64,000 nucleotides of DNA from Halosolutus gelatinilyticus (lineage in GTDB: Archaea > Halobacteriota > Halobacteria > Halobacteriales > Natrialbaceae). Positions 15,883-24,367 of the stretch are shown here, piece by piece. The notes beneath the pieces are model-generated. The model did no database searches. It was not told the DNA's origin and saw only the letters and a program-made list of their open reading frames with translations. The position numbers were made by a program, and so were the translations under genes. Numbering within the stretch: the stretch's first letter is position 1; each line of letters begins with the position of its first letter. Location of the stretch: the NCBI RefSeq assembly GCF_023028105.1, contig NZ_CP095491.1:682001-746000 (forward strand), read 5' to 3'.

Positions 15883-16548
15883 TTACTGCTGCGGCCCGCG
15901 TTCCTCGTACGGCTGGACGACGACGAAGCCCTCCGAGCCGGTAAACTCGAGCTGATAGGTCTCCTCAGAAGACCGGCCGATCATGTTCGAGAGCGCGCGG
16001 TCCATGTGGCTACTCGGGGTCGTGTCGCTCCAGGCGACGGTCGCGCTCGGGTCGGTTCGGACCGGCGGGCGCAACACCAGCGGCGTGCCGTGCGTCGTGA
16101 TCGCGACGCTACCCGGCCCGACGAGCGAGACGTTGGTCAACCCGCCCGCGGAGAAGCCCGCGATGCTCTTGATGGTTCTGATCTCGTAATTTACGCTCGA
16201 CTCGAACGCGAGGACGTCGTTTCCGTTGACCGAGATCTCCTCCTCGGCGTCGAGTTCGAGGATCTGGATCTTCTTTTCGTCGTCTGCGAGGTAGAGGTGG
16301 CCGGTTCCGCTCGCCTCCATCACCGGCGTTCCCTCGCTCGTCGCCTTCTCCTTGAGAAAGCCCGTGATCCCGCCTTCCGCGGAGGACTTGCCCTCGAACG
16401 AGATATCGCCGCTGTAGGCGATCATCGAGCCGGCCTTCGCGATCACCGACCCGTCGAGATCGACGTCGAGGAGCTTACTGTTCTCGAGTTGAAACGTTTC
16501 ACCGCCCTCCCTGGGCTCGTTCGTGGTAACGAATTCGTCTACGTCCAT
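15883..16548 (-). CDS. AIM24 family protein
   Basis: A 221-residue beta-rich protein of the AIM24/TIGR00266 family: LLDVDLDGSVIAKAGSMIAYSG, a central GTGHLYLADDEKKIQILELD, and the C-terminal SVAITTHGTPLVL. The family forms a double-beta barrel; in mitochondria it supports inner-membrane organisation, in prokaryotes its role is unclear. ATG 16548 is preferred to ATG 16584 because a TATA-like GTATATCA (16598-16605) places the transcript start between them. The C-terminal part (SSHMDRALSNMIGRSSEETY) may be an extra helix. Confidence 0.85.
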   Translation of the reverse strand: MDVDEFVTTNEPREGGETFQLENSKLLDVDLDGSVIAKAGSMIAYSGDISFEGKSSAEGGITGFLKEKATSEGTPVMEASGTGHLYLADDEKKIQILELDAEEEISVNGNDVLAFESSVNYEIRTIKSIAGFSAGGLTNVSLVGPGSVAITTHGTPLVLRPPVRTDPSATVAWSDTTPSSHMDRALSNMIGRSSEETYQLEFTGSEGFVVVQPYEERGPQQ

Positions 16549-16791
16549 GATAACTGAGCCGTCTCCGGCTCTATTGACCTGCATGGAAGGGCGAGGTGAT
16601 ATACTTGTACGTCGATCGGTAGCGGCTCGCAAGCGCTGCCGGGCGCCCGTACGACCCCGGTCGACGATCGACCGGCGAATGCGAGGGTGCCGTCGCACGA
16701 TCGACACGGATCGTTCGAGACGCGGTCCGATTCCGGCGGTTTCGACCGTCACAACACGCAAGCGGTACCGGATCTCGGCTCCCGGGGACGC

Positions 16792-17793
16792 TCAGCCCGA
16801 CGCGGTTTCCGGCCCGTCGCCGCCCACCGTTATCACCACCTTTCCCGTGGCGTGTCCGGCTTCGAGATACCTGACGGCGTCGGGGACCTCGGCCAACGGG
16901 TATCGACGATCGATAACCGGGCTGACGGCGCCGGCTTCGAGAAGCTCTTTCACGGCGGCCAGATCGGTCGCACTGGGTTCCATGTACAGGTTCCCCAGCG
17001 TCTTCTCGCCGGCCATCGAGATCACCGGTCCGAGGATCACGGCTTGCAGCAGGCGCCCGAACGGGCCGCCGACCATGACGTAGCTGCCTCCCGGAGTCAG
17101 TGCGCGTCTGTACGCGACGATCGAATGCGGCGCCGCCGCATCGAAAATCAGGTCGTACGATTGCCCGTCTTCGATGACGTCCTCCCGGGTATAATCGATG
17201 ACCCGATCCGCTCCGATCGAGCGCACTAGGTCCGTTTTGTCCGTGCGACAGACGCCGGTTACGTCGGCGCCGTACGAGTCGGCGATCTGCACCGCGAACG
17301 TCCCGACGCCGCCTGACGCGCCGATAATCAAGACCGCGTGGCCCGACCGGATCCGTCCGTTATCTCGAAGCCCCTGAAGGGCGGTAACCGCCGCCGTCGG
17401 GACGGCCGCGACCTCCTCAAAGGAGCGATCGGCGGGTTTTTCGATCACCGCCTCCTCGGGCGCCGCGACGTACTCGGCGAATCCGCCGAAGTCGCTCCTC
17501 GAGACGTCCCCGAACACCTCGTCGCCCGGCCGAAACCGCGTCACGGCGTTCCCGACGGCTTCGACCCGGCCCGCGACGTCCATTCCGAGTATCCGCCGCT
17601 CGGGGGTTCGAACGCCGCCGTACATGAACCGCACCGGAAACGGCGATCCTCGCATGAGGTGCCAGTCGCCGGCGTTGACGGACGCGGCGCGAACGGCTAT
17701 CAGCACCTCGTCGTCGCCGGGCGTCGGCTTCGCCACCGTCGACGGTTCGAGAACGTCGGGGCCGCCGTACTCGGAATACACTACTGCGTTCAT
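16792..17793 (-). CDS. zinc-independent MDR oxidoreductase (quinone-oxidoreductase-like)
   Basis: A 333-residue medium-chain dehydrogenase/reductase. The substrate domain starts MNAVVYSEYGGPDVLE; GMDVAGRVEAVGNAVTRFRPGDEVFG is the GroES-like fold. The nucleotide motif is LIIGASGGVGTFAVQIA (A/G-X-G-X2-A type). The structural-zinc Cys cluster and the catalytic-zinc Cys are not evident, consistent with the NADPH:quinone reductase/NAD(P)-dependent branch. ATG 17793 starts the domain; an in-frame ATG at 17835 is possible. It probably reduces quinones or alpha,beta-unsaturated carbonyls with NADPH. Confidence 0.85.
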   Translation of the reverse strand: MNAVVYSEYGGPDVLEPSTVAKPTPGDDEVLIAVRAASVNAGDWHLMRGSPFPVRFMYGGVRTPERRILGMDVAGRVEAVGNAVTRFRPGDEVFGDVSRSDFGGFAEYVAAPEEAVIEKPADRSFEEVAAVPTAAVTALQGLRDNGRIRSGHAVLIIGASGGVGTFAVQIADSYGADVTGVCRTDKTDLVRSIGADRVIDYTREDVIEDGQSYDLIFDAAAPHSIVAYRRALTPGGSYVMVGGPFGRLLQAVILGPVISMAGEKTLGNLYMEPSATDLAAVKELLEAGAVSPVIDRRYPLAEVPDAVRYLEAGHATGKVVITVGGDGPETASG

Positions 17794-18082
17794 CGCGTCT
17801 TCGCCACCGCGTCCGGTTGTCCCCTGGATCGTCATGATCGCCGAATACCGACGTCCAATAGTGAACTTGTCATAGCTGTCGCGTCCCGCCTTCTCCGCCT
17901 CGTGTACGCTCGATGATGGTATAATCGTTTGCCCGGTCTTCCCGGTCAAAAATCCCACGTACGGCCCGTAGCAGGAACGAAGTCCCCGTCCCGGCGACTC
18001 CCTCGAACGCAGTGACGGCCGCCGCTTCCGGTCCGTCGAGCCACCGGCGGGACGTCTCTCCCGGTTCGCGGACGGCCCTCCC

Positions 18083-19108
18083 TCAGTCTTCGAGAAGCGG
18101 CGCCAGTTCGTCGGCCAGTCGCTCCGCCATCGTCGTCATCGCGCCGTCTCCGGGGTGGACGAGGTCGGTGGTGAGACCGTCGACGCTCGGGAGCAACGCG
18201 GGTCCTTCGAGGAGATAGACGTTGTCGTGTGGCGACGCCGCGACGACGTCTCGGAGTTCCGCCCTGAATCGCTCGCAGGTCTCGGCCTCCTCGTGGCCGT
18301 CGACCACGTCGCGGGAGTTACGGAAGACGGTGATGCAGACCACCGGCCTCTCGGGGTGGGCGCTCGCGACGGTGTCGACGAGGTACTCGGCGCGCTCGCG
18401 GAAGGTCTCCGGGGAGAACCGACCGACCATGTTCACCGAGACGGAGAGCGTCACCACGTCCCAGTCGTCGCGCGCGGCGATGTGGTCCGCCATCGCCGCG
18501 TCGCAGTACGCGGTGCCGCAGGAGCCGAGGTTGAGGAGGTCCGCACCGAGCCGTCGGGCGGTCTGGTTCACGTAGGTCAGGTGCTCCCCCAACGCCGCTT
18601 CGCCTTCGGTTATCGACGTTCCGTAGGCGAGATACCGGCGATCGGGCACCTCGTCCTCGGTCGGCGGTCGCCGCGCTCCCTCGGCGCCGTGATACCGCGT
18701 GTAGCCGCTCCGGTGTTCGCCGGGGAGACAGACCCGACAGACGCGCGGATCGAACGGCAGATCCGCCATGGCGGACGGTTTCAACCGACGTAGCTTCTCG
18801 GGCATCGACACCTCGACGGTCCGCGGCTCCGCGCCGATTTCGAACTCGTCGTACCCCTGTATCGGACCCCAGAACACCCGCACCGTCTCGCTATCGGCGC
18901 TCCCGCCCGGCCGCACGGAGAGGGTCAGTTCGACCGACTCCTCGGGAACGAACCGGAGTTCGACGCCCGCCGGGTGGCGCACCCGCGACCGCGCGCCCTC
19001 GTTGAGTTCGGTCCTGACCGCCTCGGGAACGCGCTGGATCAAGCGACCGCCGCCGTCGACCGGCACGAGCGCGCCGACGTTGTGAAACTGGATGTCGTCC
19101 GCGTGCAT
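18083..19108 (-). CDS. SGNH/GDSL-type hydrolase
   Basis: A 341-residue protein with two parts. The N-terminal ~130 residues are beta-rich and carbohydrate-binding-like (VELRFVPEESVELTLSV and similar). The SGNH domain then shows block I YGTSITEG (nucleophile Ser), block III with Gly/Asn in VTLSVSVNMVG, and block V DLVHPGD (catalytic Asp-X2-His). This layout resembles carbohydrate-esterase-type SGNH hydrolases, which deacetylate sugars. No signal peptide is seen, so it is probably cytosolic. It diverges from an Abhydrolase_7-like gene at 19283, another esterase-like family, hinting at a shared substrate. Confidence 0.8.
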   Translation of the reverse strand: MHADDIQFHNVGALVPVDGGGRLIQRVPEAVRTELNEGARSRVRHPAGVELRFVPEESVELTLSVRPGGSADSETVRVFWGPIQGYDEFEIGAEPRTVEVSMPEKLRRLKPSAMADLPFDPRVCRVCLPGEHRSGYTRYHGAEGARRPPTEDEVPDRRYLAYGTSITEGEAALGEHLTYVNQTARRLGADLLNLGSCGTAYCDAAMADHIAARDDWDVVTLSVSVNMVGRFSPETFRERAEYLVDTVASAHPERPVVCITVFRNSRDVVDGHEEAETCERFRAELRDVVAASPHDNVYLLEGPALLPSVDGLTTDLVHPGDGAMTTMAERLADELAPLLED

Positions 19109-19282
19109 GGTTCGACCCTCGCGCCGGATACCATTAATCTAGGGAAGGCGGCCGAACGGACGGACCGGCGCCCGCGCAGCCGGGACGCCGCGGCGAGACG
19201 GCCCGCGATCCCGGGCCGCGATCGCGAATCCGTCGTCGAACCGCGGATTGTTATCACGTCCGATCTCGCACCGGGAGACGAG

Positions 19283-20320
19283 ATGGACGATCAGCAGTTC
19301 AATCCGGACCGGTGGACGGCGCGGCTCTTTCGCGACCACGGGCGCCGGTGCGCCTACGAGGGCCAGACCGGCGACGCGCTCCGCACCTGGCGGACGGCGT
19401 TCCGGACGGACCTCCGCCGAGCCCTCGGTCACGAAACGATCGCCGACGCCGGCGTCCCGGAACTGGACCCGGAACGAAACGAGCGCGAGCGCCGCGACGG
19501 GTACGACCGCCAGCGGTGGACGATTCGGACGGAGACGGGCCTGCGGCTTCCGTTCTACCTGCTCGTGCCCGACGACGCCGACCCGCCGTATCCGGTCGCG
19601 CTCGTCGCCCACGGCCACGGTGACGCGGGCAAGGAACTCGCCGTCGGGCGAGCGAGCAACGAGGACCACCGGCGCCAGATCGACGAGGACGAGCGCGATA
19701 TGGCGGTTCAGGCGGTCGAACGCGGGTACGCAGCGCTCGCGCCGGACATGCGCGGACTGGGCGAACTCTCGAACCCGGCCGACGCGAAGCTGGGGTATCG
19801 AACCTGCCACACCCTGCAGTTGCGCGCGCAACTGTTCGGCCGATCGCTTCTCGGCGATCGCGTCTGGGACGTGACGCGACTCGTCGACTTCGTCGACGAC
19901 CGCGACGACCTCGACGCCGATCGCATCGCGCTCACCGGCCACTCCGGCGGCGGCGCCGTGGCGCTGTTCGCCGCGGCGATCGACGACCGCATCGACGTCG
20001 TCGCGCCGTCGTCGTACTTCTGCACGTTCGAAGACTCCATCGCCGCGATCGACCACTGCGAGTGCAACTATCTGCCCGGCGTCCTCGACCTGGGCGAGAT
20101 GCCCGACGTCGCGGGGCTCGTCGCGCCGCGGCCGTTCGTCGCCGTCGCGGGACGCGACGACCACCTCTTCCCGGTGGCGGGCGTCCGCCGAGCGTTCGAT
20201 CGCCTCGCCGAGATCTACGAGGCCGCGGGCGCGCCCGATCGGTGCGAACTCGTCGTCCGCGACGGCGGCCACCGCTACTACGCCGACGGCGTCTGGCCGT
20301 TCGTCGACGAGCACCTGTAG
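19283..20320 (+). CDS. alpha/beta hydrolase (Abhydrolase_7/acetyl-xylan-esterase-like)
   Basis: A 345-residue hydrolase. After an N-terminal helical region, the core begins LPFYLLVPDDADPPYPVALVAHGHGD, with the oxyanion region HGHGDAGK. The nucleophile elbow is ALTGHSGGGAVALFAAA, the acid lies in VAVAGRDDHLFPVAGV, and the catalytic His in DGGHRYYADG. The large insertion between the oxyanion and the nucleophile (EDERDMAVQAVERGYAALAP) is characteristic of dienelactone-hydrolase-related carbohydrate esterases. ATG 19283 is chosen because upstream residues lack homology. It is transcribed divergently from the SGNH hydrolase. Confidence 0.8.
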   Translation: MDDQQFNPDRWTARLFRDHGRRCAYEGQTGDALRTWRTAFRTDLRRALGHETIADAGVPELDPERNERERRDGYDRQRWTIRTETGLRLPFYLLVPDDADPPYPVALVAHGHGDAGKELAVGRASNEDHRRQIDEDERDMAVQAVERGYAALAPDMRGLGELSNPADAKLGYRTCHTLQLRAQLFGRSLLGDRVWDVTRLVDFVDDRDDLDADRIALTGHSGGGAVALFAAAIDDRIDVVAPSSYFCTFEDSIAAIDHCECNYLPGVLDLGEMPDVAGLVAPRPFVAVAGRDDHLFPVAGVRRAFDRLAEIYEAAGAPDRCELVVRDGGHRYYADGVWPFVDEHL

Positions 20321-20491
20321 ACCGCGGCGAGAGACGGACGATCGGGGATCGCGGAAGGAAGTCCACGGGTACCTCGTTACGGCTCGCCCTCGCGATCCGA
20401 TACGGCGGGCCGCCGCGCATCTCCGTACCGAGCGTCCACCCGACGGACACTAGAGTTCGCAGACGAGTCCGGTCCGGATTCGATCCGGTAT

Positions 20492-21175
20492 TCAGGCGAA
20501 CTCGCCGAGATCCGATTGGTCGCTGCCCAACGGCTCGATCACCCGAGCATCATCGTTCTCCGGATTGTTCACCCTGGTCGAGATCGGGTACGCGTTCAAG
20601 TCGTTCCCGGGGTACGGCCGGCACAGTTCCCGTCGCTCGTCCGAATCCGCATTCAACCACGTCCGCTCGTCCTCCCGCCGGAGGACAACCGGCATCCGAT
20701 CGTGGATCGGCTCGACGACTTCGTTGGGTTCGGTCGTGAGAATGGTCACGGTCCGAAGCGACTCCCCGGCTTCCGGTTCTCGTTCCTCCCATAACCCGGC
20801 CATCGCGAACGCCGGATCGTCTTCACGGTAGACTCGGTACGGCTGTTTCGCTCCGCCGTTCGGTTGCTTCCACTCGTAGAATCCGGTGGAGAGCACCAAG
20901 CACGGTCGCGTCTCCCAGGCGTGTCTGAAGGCGGGCTTTTCGTGAGCGGTTTCCGATCGTGCGTTGATGAAGCCCGCATCCGGGTCGCCCATCCACTGTG
21001 GAACGAGTCCCCAGCGGTACTCGGTGATCTCGTCGGGGTCGTCGTTCGAGATCACGGGATGCGGTTGTTGCGGCGCGATGTTGAACCGGGCCTGATAGCC
21101 GCCGACAGTCACTCGGGCGTCGAACCGCTCCTCGAGTTCGGCTTCCGAGATGAACAGCGAATTTCGCCCACACAT
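20492..21175 (-). CDS. SOS-response-associated peptidase (SRAP/HMCES/YedK family)
   Basis: A 227-residue protein complete from MCGRN: Cys2 becomes the N-terminal nucleophile after Met removal. NIAPQQ, INARSETAHEKPAF, GFYEWKQ (Glu) and IHDRMPVVL (His) are the remaining active-site blocks. SRAP proteins form a covalent thiazolidine with abasic sites in single-stranded DNA, protecting them during replication. Length and motifs are normal. No repair gene is adjacent. Confidence 0.93.
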   Translation of the reverse strand: MCGRNSLFISEAELEERFDARVTVGGYQARFNIAPQQPHPVISNDDPDEITEYRWGLVPQWMGDPDAGFINARSETAHEKPAFRHAWETRPCLVLSTGFYEWKQPNGGAKQPYRVYREDDPAFAMAGLWEEREPEAGESLRTVTILTTEPNEVVEPIHDRMPVVLRREDERTWLNADSDERRELCRPYPGNDLNAYPISTRVNNPENDDARVIEPLGSDQSDLGEFA

Positions 21176-21416
21176 ACGCGTTGGTACGGTGTTGAAGGGG
21201 AAAAACCCGTCTCCAATTCCGTCGTTTTTCTCGGACGTTGCGATCGGCGAGTCGTGGTCTCGTCGCGCTCGTTCCCCATCGCTCGGTGGTAGGTTCGATC
21301 GTCGTGACAGTATCCTGTGCGTGTAATACGCCAGGAATTATGAGTCCGCTCGGCGGACGAGACGGATTTCGGGACGCGATTGCGTTCGTTCGGTTGCGCT
21401 CGATCGGCGTCATCCG

Positions 21417-21931
21417 GTGGGGTTCGCGACGTGGTCTGCGACGCGCCCGGCCGAGGAGATCGATCCCGACGTTCGGGCGCTACTGGATAAAGGTGCCGAG
21501 GTCGGTGCACCCGATATCAGTCACTGCTCTCCCGAGCAGGCTCGAGCGGATCTCGAGCGATTGTTCGTTCCCGACGTCGAGCCGGACCCGGTCGCCGACG
21601 TAACCGAACGGCTGATTCCGGCCCCCGCGCGGGACGTCCGGGTTCGGATTTTCGATCCCGACCCCGGCAAAGCGCTCCCCGCGGTCGTCTACTTCCACGG
21701 CGGCGGCTGGGTCGCCGGTGATCTGGAGACGCACGACGGACTCGCGCGGTCGCTCGCGACGGAGGGGGCCTGCGTCGTCGTGTCGGTCGACTACCGGAGA
21801 GCGCCGGAGCACCCGTTTCCCGCCGCGATCGAAAACCGAACGTCGAGTTTTCGACGGTCGGGACGCTCGTCGACGAGATCCAGGCCGGCGATCGAGACGC
21901 CCTCGACGTGATGGGGACGGAACGACGTTGA
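21417..21931 (+). pseudogene. truncated alpha/beta hydrolase fused to an unrelated fragment
   Basis: The frame starting at GTG 21417 reads as the first ~140 residues of a hormone-sensitive-lipase-type hydrolase: DPDVRALLDKGAEVGAPDIS, the oxyanion motif VVYFHGGGWVAGDL, and VSVDYRRAPEHPFPAAIE. It then breaks at ~21835 before the nucleophile. In another frame the next ~30 codons read like the end of a different protein (PNVEFSTVGTLVDEI, ending in MGTERR and TGA at 21929). The GxSxG, Asp and His are all missing, so no lipase activity is possible. A deletion joining two genes is the simplest explanation. Confidence 0.6.
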
Positions 21932-22322
21932 ACCGTCGTTGTAATCGTCGGATCCCGGACGATCCGTGACCGGAGTCTCGAGGGCGAACTAACGGGCGTC
22001 GGCGTCCGATATCGGAGGTGACGGAGGGCGTACACGCCCGATCGGTGCGTCGGCGGGCGCGTCGACTCGCGGGTTCAGCGAGTGGGCAACGAGAATACGC
22101 GGAACACGCCGTCGAAAGGTGTCACGATATTCACCCGGTGAAAATCTTCACTAGATAAGTACACGTTTACCAGCCCCGTCCGTCAGCGTGCTACGGAGCG
22201 GATCGCGACGCTCTCCGACCTCGGCGGGGCCGCCGCCGGCGGCGCACGAACGGTGTCCCCGCGCCGGCCCTCGAAAACCGGGTGCAGGAGGTGCGTCTGC
22301 CCCGTAGACACAGGTGATCGAA
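21932..22322. other. intergenic region with a TTCACCCGGTGAA palindrome
   Basis: About 390 bases between the broken hydrolase and the cupin gene. A perfect 13-base palindrome, TTCACCCGGTGAA, lies at 22130-22142, followed by an AT-rich stretch ACTAGATAAGTA (22150-22161) that could be the TATA element of the cupin operon, with a ~135-base leader. The leader's frames lack plausible starts. No RNA gene recognised. Confidence 0.4.
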
Positions 22323-22715
22323 ATGAAACGAGATAAACGGGACGTGCCGGTCAAAATCGACACGCCAGATGCCGTCGCCCGCCAACAGATGGGATTCGGC
22401 GACGCGAGTCAGTACGGAGAACTCAGCGGCGAATACTTCACGCTAGCCGCGGGGACGGACATCACGGGGCTTCTAGAGGGGCTCGAAGACGACCACTGCC
22501 AGTGCCCCCACTGGGGGTACATACTGGACGGAACGCTCACCGCCAGGTACGCAGACGGACGCGAGGAGGTAACCGAAGCCGGTGAGTTGTTCTACTGGCC
22601 GCCGGGCCACACGGTTCGAGCGAACGACGACTCGGAGTTCATCATGTTCAGTCCGCAGGACGAACACGCCGACGTCCTCGATCACATGCTGCGTAAACTG
22701 GGTGAGAGCGCGTAA
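22323..22715 (+). CDS. cupin domain protein
   Basis: A 130-residue single-domain cupin. The metal-site segment is DDHCQCPHWGYILDGTLTARY; it differs from the classic cupin box because His-Cys-X-Cys precedes Pro-His. The second box is LFYWPPGHTVRANDDSEFI. CQCPHWGY is typical of a widespread uncharacterised cupin group. ATG 22323 is preferred over GTG 22314 because GGTGA sits five bases upstream. Its stop TAA overlaps the ATG of the next gene (TAATG), so the two are translationally coupled. Confidence 0.8.
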   Translation: MKRDKRDVPVKIDTPDAVARQQMGFGDASQYGELSGEYFTLAAGTDITGLLEGLEDDHCQCPHWGYILDGTLTARYADGREEVTEAGELFYWPPGHTVRANDDSEFIMFSPQDEHADVLDHMLRKLGESA

Positions 22716-22909
22716 TGGGATCCGCATCAACGCCGACGGATCGGGGTCCGGTTACGGAGGTTGCCTGTCCCCAGTGTGATACCCGGGTGGAGATATCGGT
22801 GCCGGATCGTGAGGTCGACCCGGTAGTGAGACCGTACGTCGCGGCCTTCGGAGACCACAGCGTCGTCCACTGTTCGGATGGGCACAAATTCTGGGTGTAC
22901 TACTGCTGA
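22715..22909 (+). CDS. small zinc-binding protein
   Basis: A 64-residue protein: VACPQCDTRVEISV has one C-X2-C pair, and VVHCSDGHKFWVYYC supplies another Cys, a His and a terminal Cys. That is enough for one zinc. It overlaps the cupin gene by one base, implying coordinated synthesis and perhaps a complex. I do not recognise a named family. It is followed 95 bases later by the HTH regulator at 23004. Confidence 0.65.
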   Translation: MGSASTPTDRGPVTEVACPQCDTRVEISVPDREVDPVVRPYVAAFGDHSVVHCSDGHKFWVYYC

Positions 22910-22953
22910 GGACACGCGTCCTCCACAGTAACGTTTGTGGCTCGAGCGAAGAG

Positions 22954-22960
22954 TATTATA
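22954..22960 (+). promoter_or_regulatory. TATA-like element of the HTH gene at 23004
   Basis: TATTATA at 22954-22960 is the only AT-rich heptamer between the zinc-protein stop and the regulator. A start of transcription 22-27 bases downstream falls at about 22979-22984. That favours ATG 23004 as the translation start, with a ~20-base leader. Confidence 0.45.
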
Positions 22961-22983
22961 CCGAGCATGCAAAGAGATGACAC

Positions 22984-23027
22984 GGGTTCCGCAATTCAGG
23001 ACAATGGGTTCCGCAATTCAGGACATC
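22984..23027. repeat. 22-base tandem duplication across the HTH start codon
   Basis: Two copies of a 22-base unit, identical for the first 20 bases (GGGTTCCGCA...), lie at 22984-23005 and 23006-23027. The ATG 23004 sits at the joint. Because 22 is not a multiple of three, the two copies are read in different frames (RVPQFRT and then GSAIQDI). It looks like a recent slippage or duplication that moved the original upstream sequence away from the start. Confidence 0.75.
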
Positions 23028-23846
23028 GAGTTTCTGGCGCGATCGGAACACCGCGTCGCGACGCTCGAAGCGCTGTTCGACGCCCCGCGCGACCGACGTG
23101 ACCTCCGCACCGCGACGGGGGCGTCCGATCCCACGATCGGACGCATCATTCGCGACTTCGAGGATCGCTCCTGGCTCGCCCGCGACGGCCCACGGTACGA
23201 ACTCACGCCGCTCGGTGAGTTCGTGGCCGAGCGGTTTCTGCAGCTACGCGAGGGCATGAAAACCGGCACGACGCTTCGCGAGGTCTGGCAGTGGCTGCCC
23301 CAGGAGATGGAGGGGTTCGCCGTCGAATACTTCGAAGACGCCGTCGTCGCCTACCCCGGTCCCAACTACCCCTACGAGCCCATCGATCGGGTGACGCACT
23401 TGCTCGAGTCGACCGAGTCCATTCGGGGACTCGGAACGACGATCTACAAGTCGGGTAACCTCGAGGTATTCTGCAGGCGCGTACTCGACGGAATGGAGAT
23501 GGAGTACATCTACTCGCCGCGGATCCTCCGCGCGATCGTACACTGGGACCCCGAGCGTACCACCCGAGCCCTCGAGTGTGACAACTGTACCATCTTCCTG
23601 CACGACGACCTTCCGGACGACAACCGGTGCGGACTCAACATCATGGACGACTGTATCGGTATCTGCGGCCACGATCCGGGGTCCGCACAGCTCGAAGCCG
23701 TGATCGACACTGCGTCTCCCGAGGCCCGTGAGTGGGCAGAAACCGTCTACGAGCAGTATCGGGACGAAGCGCGCCCGTTCGACGCCGAGGAACTGGTCGT
23801 CGGCGATCAGGAGCGAGAGGAGTCGCTTCGCGTCGAGTCGCGGTAG
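23004..23846 (+). CDS. winged-helix transcriptional regulator, paralogue of 9624-10433
   Basis: A 280-residue protein with the same two-domain plan as the regulator at 9624. IEFLARSEHRVATLEALF opens the winged helix; DLRTATGASDPTIGRIIRDF is the recognition part. The effector domain has WQWLPQEMEGFAVEYFEDAV, a Cys pair in ECDNCTIFLHDDLP, and HDPGSAQLEAVIDTASPEAREWAE. ATG 23004 is chosen from TATA spacing; ATG 22977 is in the same frame and would add nine residues. It follows the cupin and zinc-protein genes and may control them. Confidence 0.8.
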   Translation: MGSAIQDIEFLARSEHRVATLEALFDAPRDRRDLRTATGASDPTIGRIIRDFEDRSWLARDGPRYELTPLGEFVAERFLQLREGMKTGTTLREVWQWLPQEMEGFAVEYFEDAVVAYPGPNYPYEPIDRVTHLLESTESIRGLGTTIYKSGNLEVFCRRVLDGMEMEYIYSPRILRAIVHWDPERTTRALECDNCTIFLHDDLPDDNRCGLNIMDDCIGICGHDPGSAQLEAVIDTASPEAREWAETVYEQYRDEARPFDAEELVVGDQEREESLRVESR

Positions 23847-23902
23847 CGGTCCGTCGTTGCGCGAAGCCGCAGGCTCCGACGGTCGGTTCGCGGGAGATAA
23901 TT

Positions 23903-24265
23903 TCACAATCGAGTTAGTTCCCTCGACTCAAGGTTCGTGTGCTTGTAGGTGTAGAGCTTGATATTTTGATCGCCACAATAGGACGCTAGCTTCGCCGGAT
24001 GGATTTCTCGCCAGTTCCACGGGCCGTCGTCGAGCATATTCGGAAAGGCCACGTTCACCGCCTCGCCGTCCATCTCCTGGCCGTATGCAGTGGTGTTTTT
24101 CTCCGGCGGCAACACCATTCTCCAATCTGGACTCTGGAACGTCAATCACGTCGAAGAGCAGTACGATCCCGGATTCCTTGCTCTCGTAGCGCAGAAAATC
24201 GACGAAACAGACCCGATCTGAAGTGCGCGTAAATCGGCGGCCTCGGCACTCATAGGGCTCGTCAT
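23903..24265 (-). pseudogene. frame-disrupted remnant of an unrecognised gene
   Basis: Protein-like stretches appear in three frames in order on the minus strand. From ATG 24265: MTSPMSAEAADLRALQIG. Then in another frame: RVCFVDFLRYESKESGIVLL. Then from about 24145 down to the stop at 23903: FQSPDWRMVLPPEKN, and ANMLDDGPWNWREIHP-like sequence followed by KLYTYKHTNLES. Residue composition (Trp, Tyr, Lys, Asn) differs from the Arg/Ser-rich chance frames. The DNA is less GC-rich than its neighbours. Two frameshifts would be needed to rejoin it. I do not recognise the family; it may be a remnant of a mobile or viral gene. Confidence 0.45.
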
Positions 24266-24367
24266 AATCGGATGCCGAGTCCGATTCGGAGCGGGTGCAT
24301 CGTCATCGGCCGATCGGACCTAGCCACTTCACTCAAAAGACGGTTTGGATCGCGACCCGCTACTGCG

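Noticed and set aside
22200-22322. A gene in the cupin leader (frame with CRRCVCPVDTGD)
   Set aside because: No start codon in that frame after the upstream stop, and the sequence runs into the cupin start in another frame.
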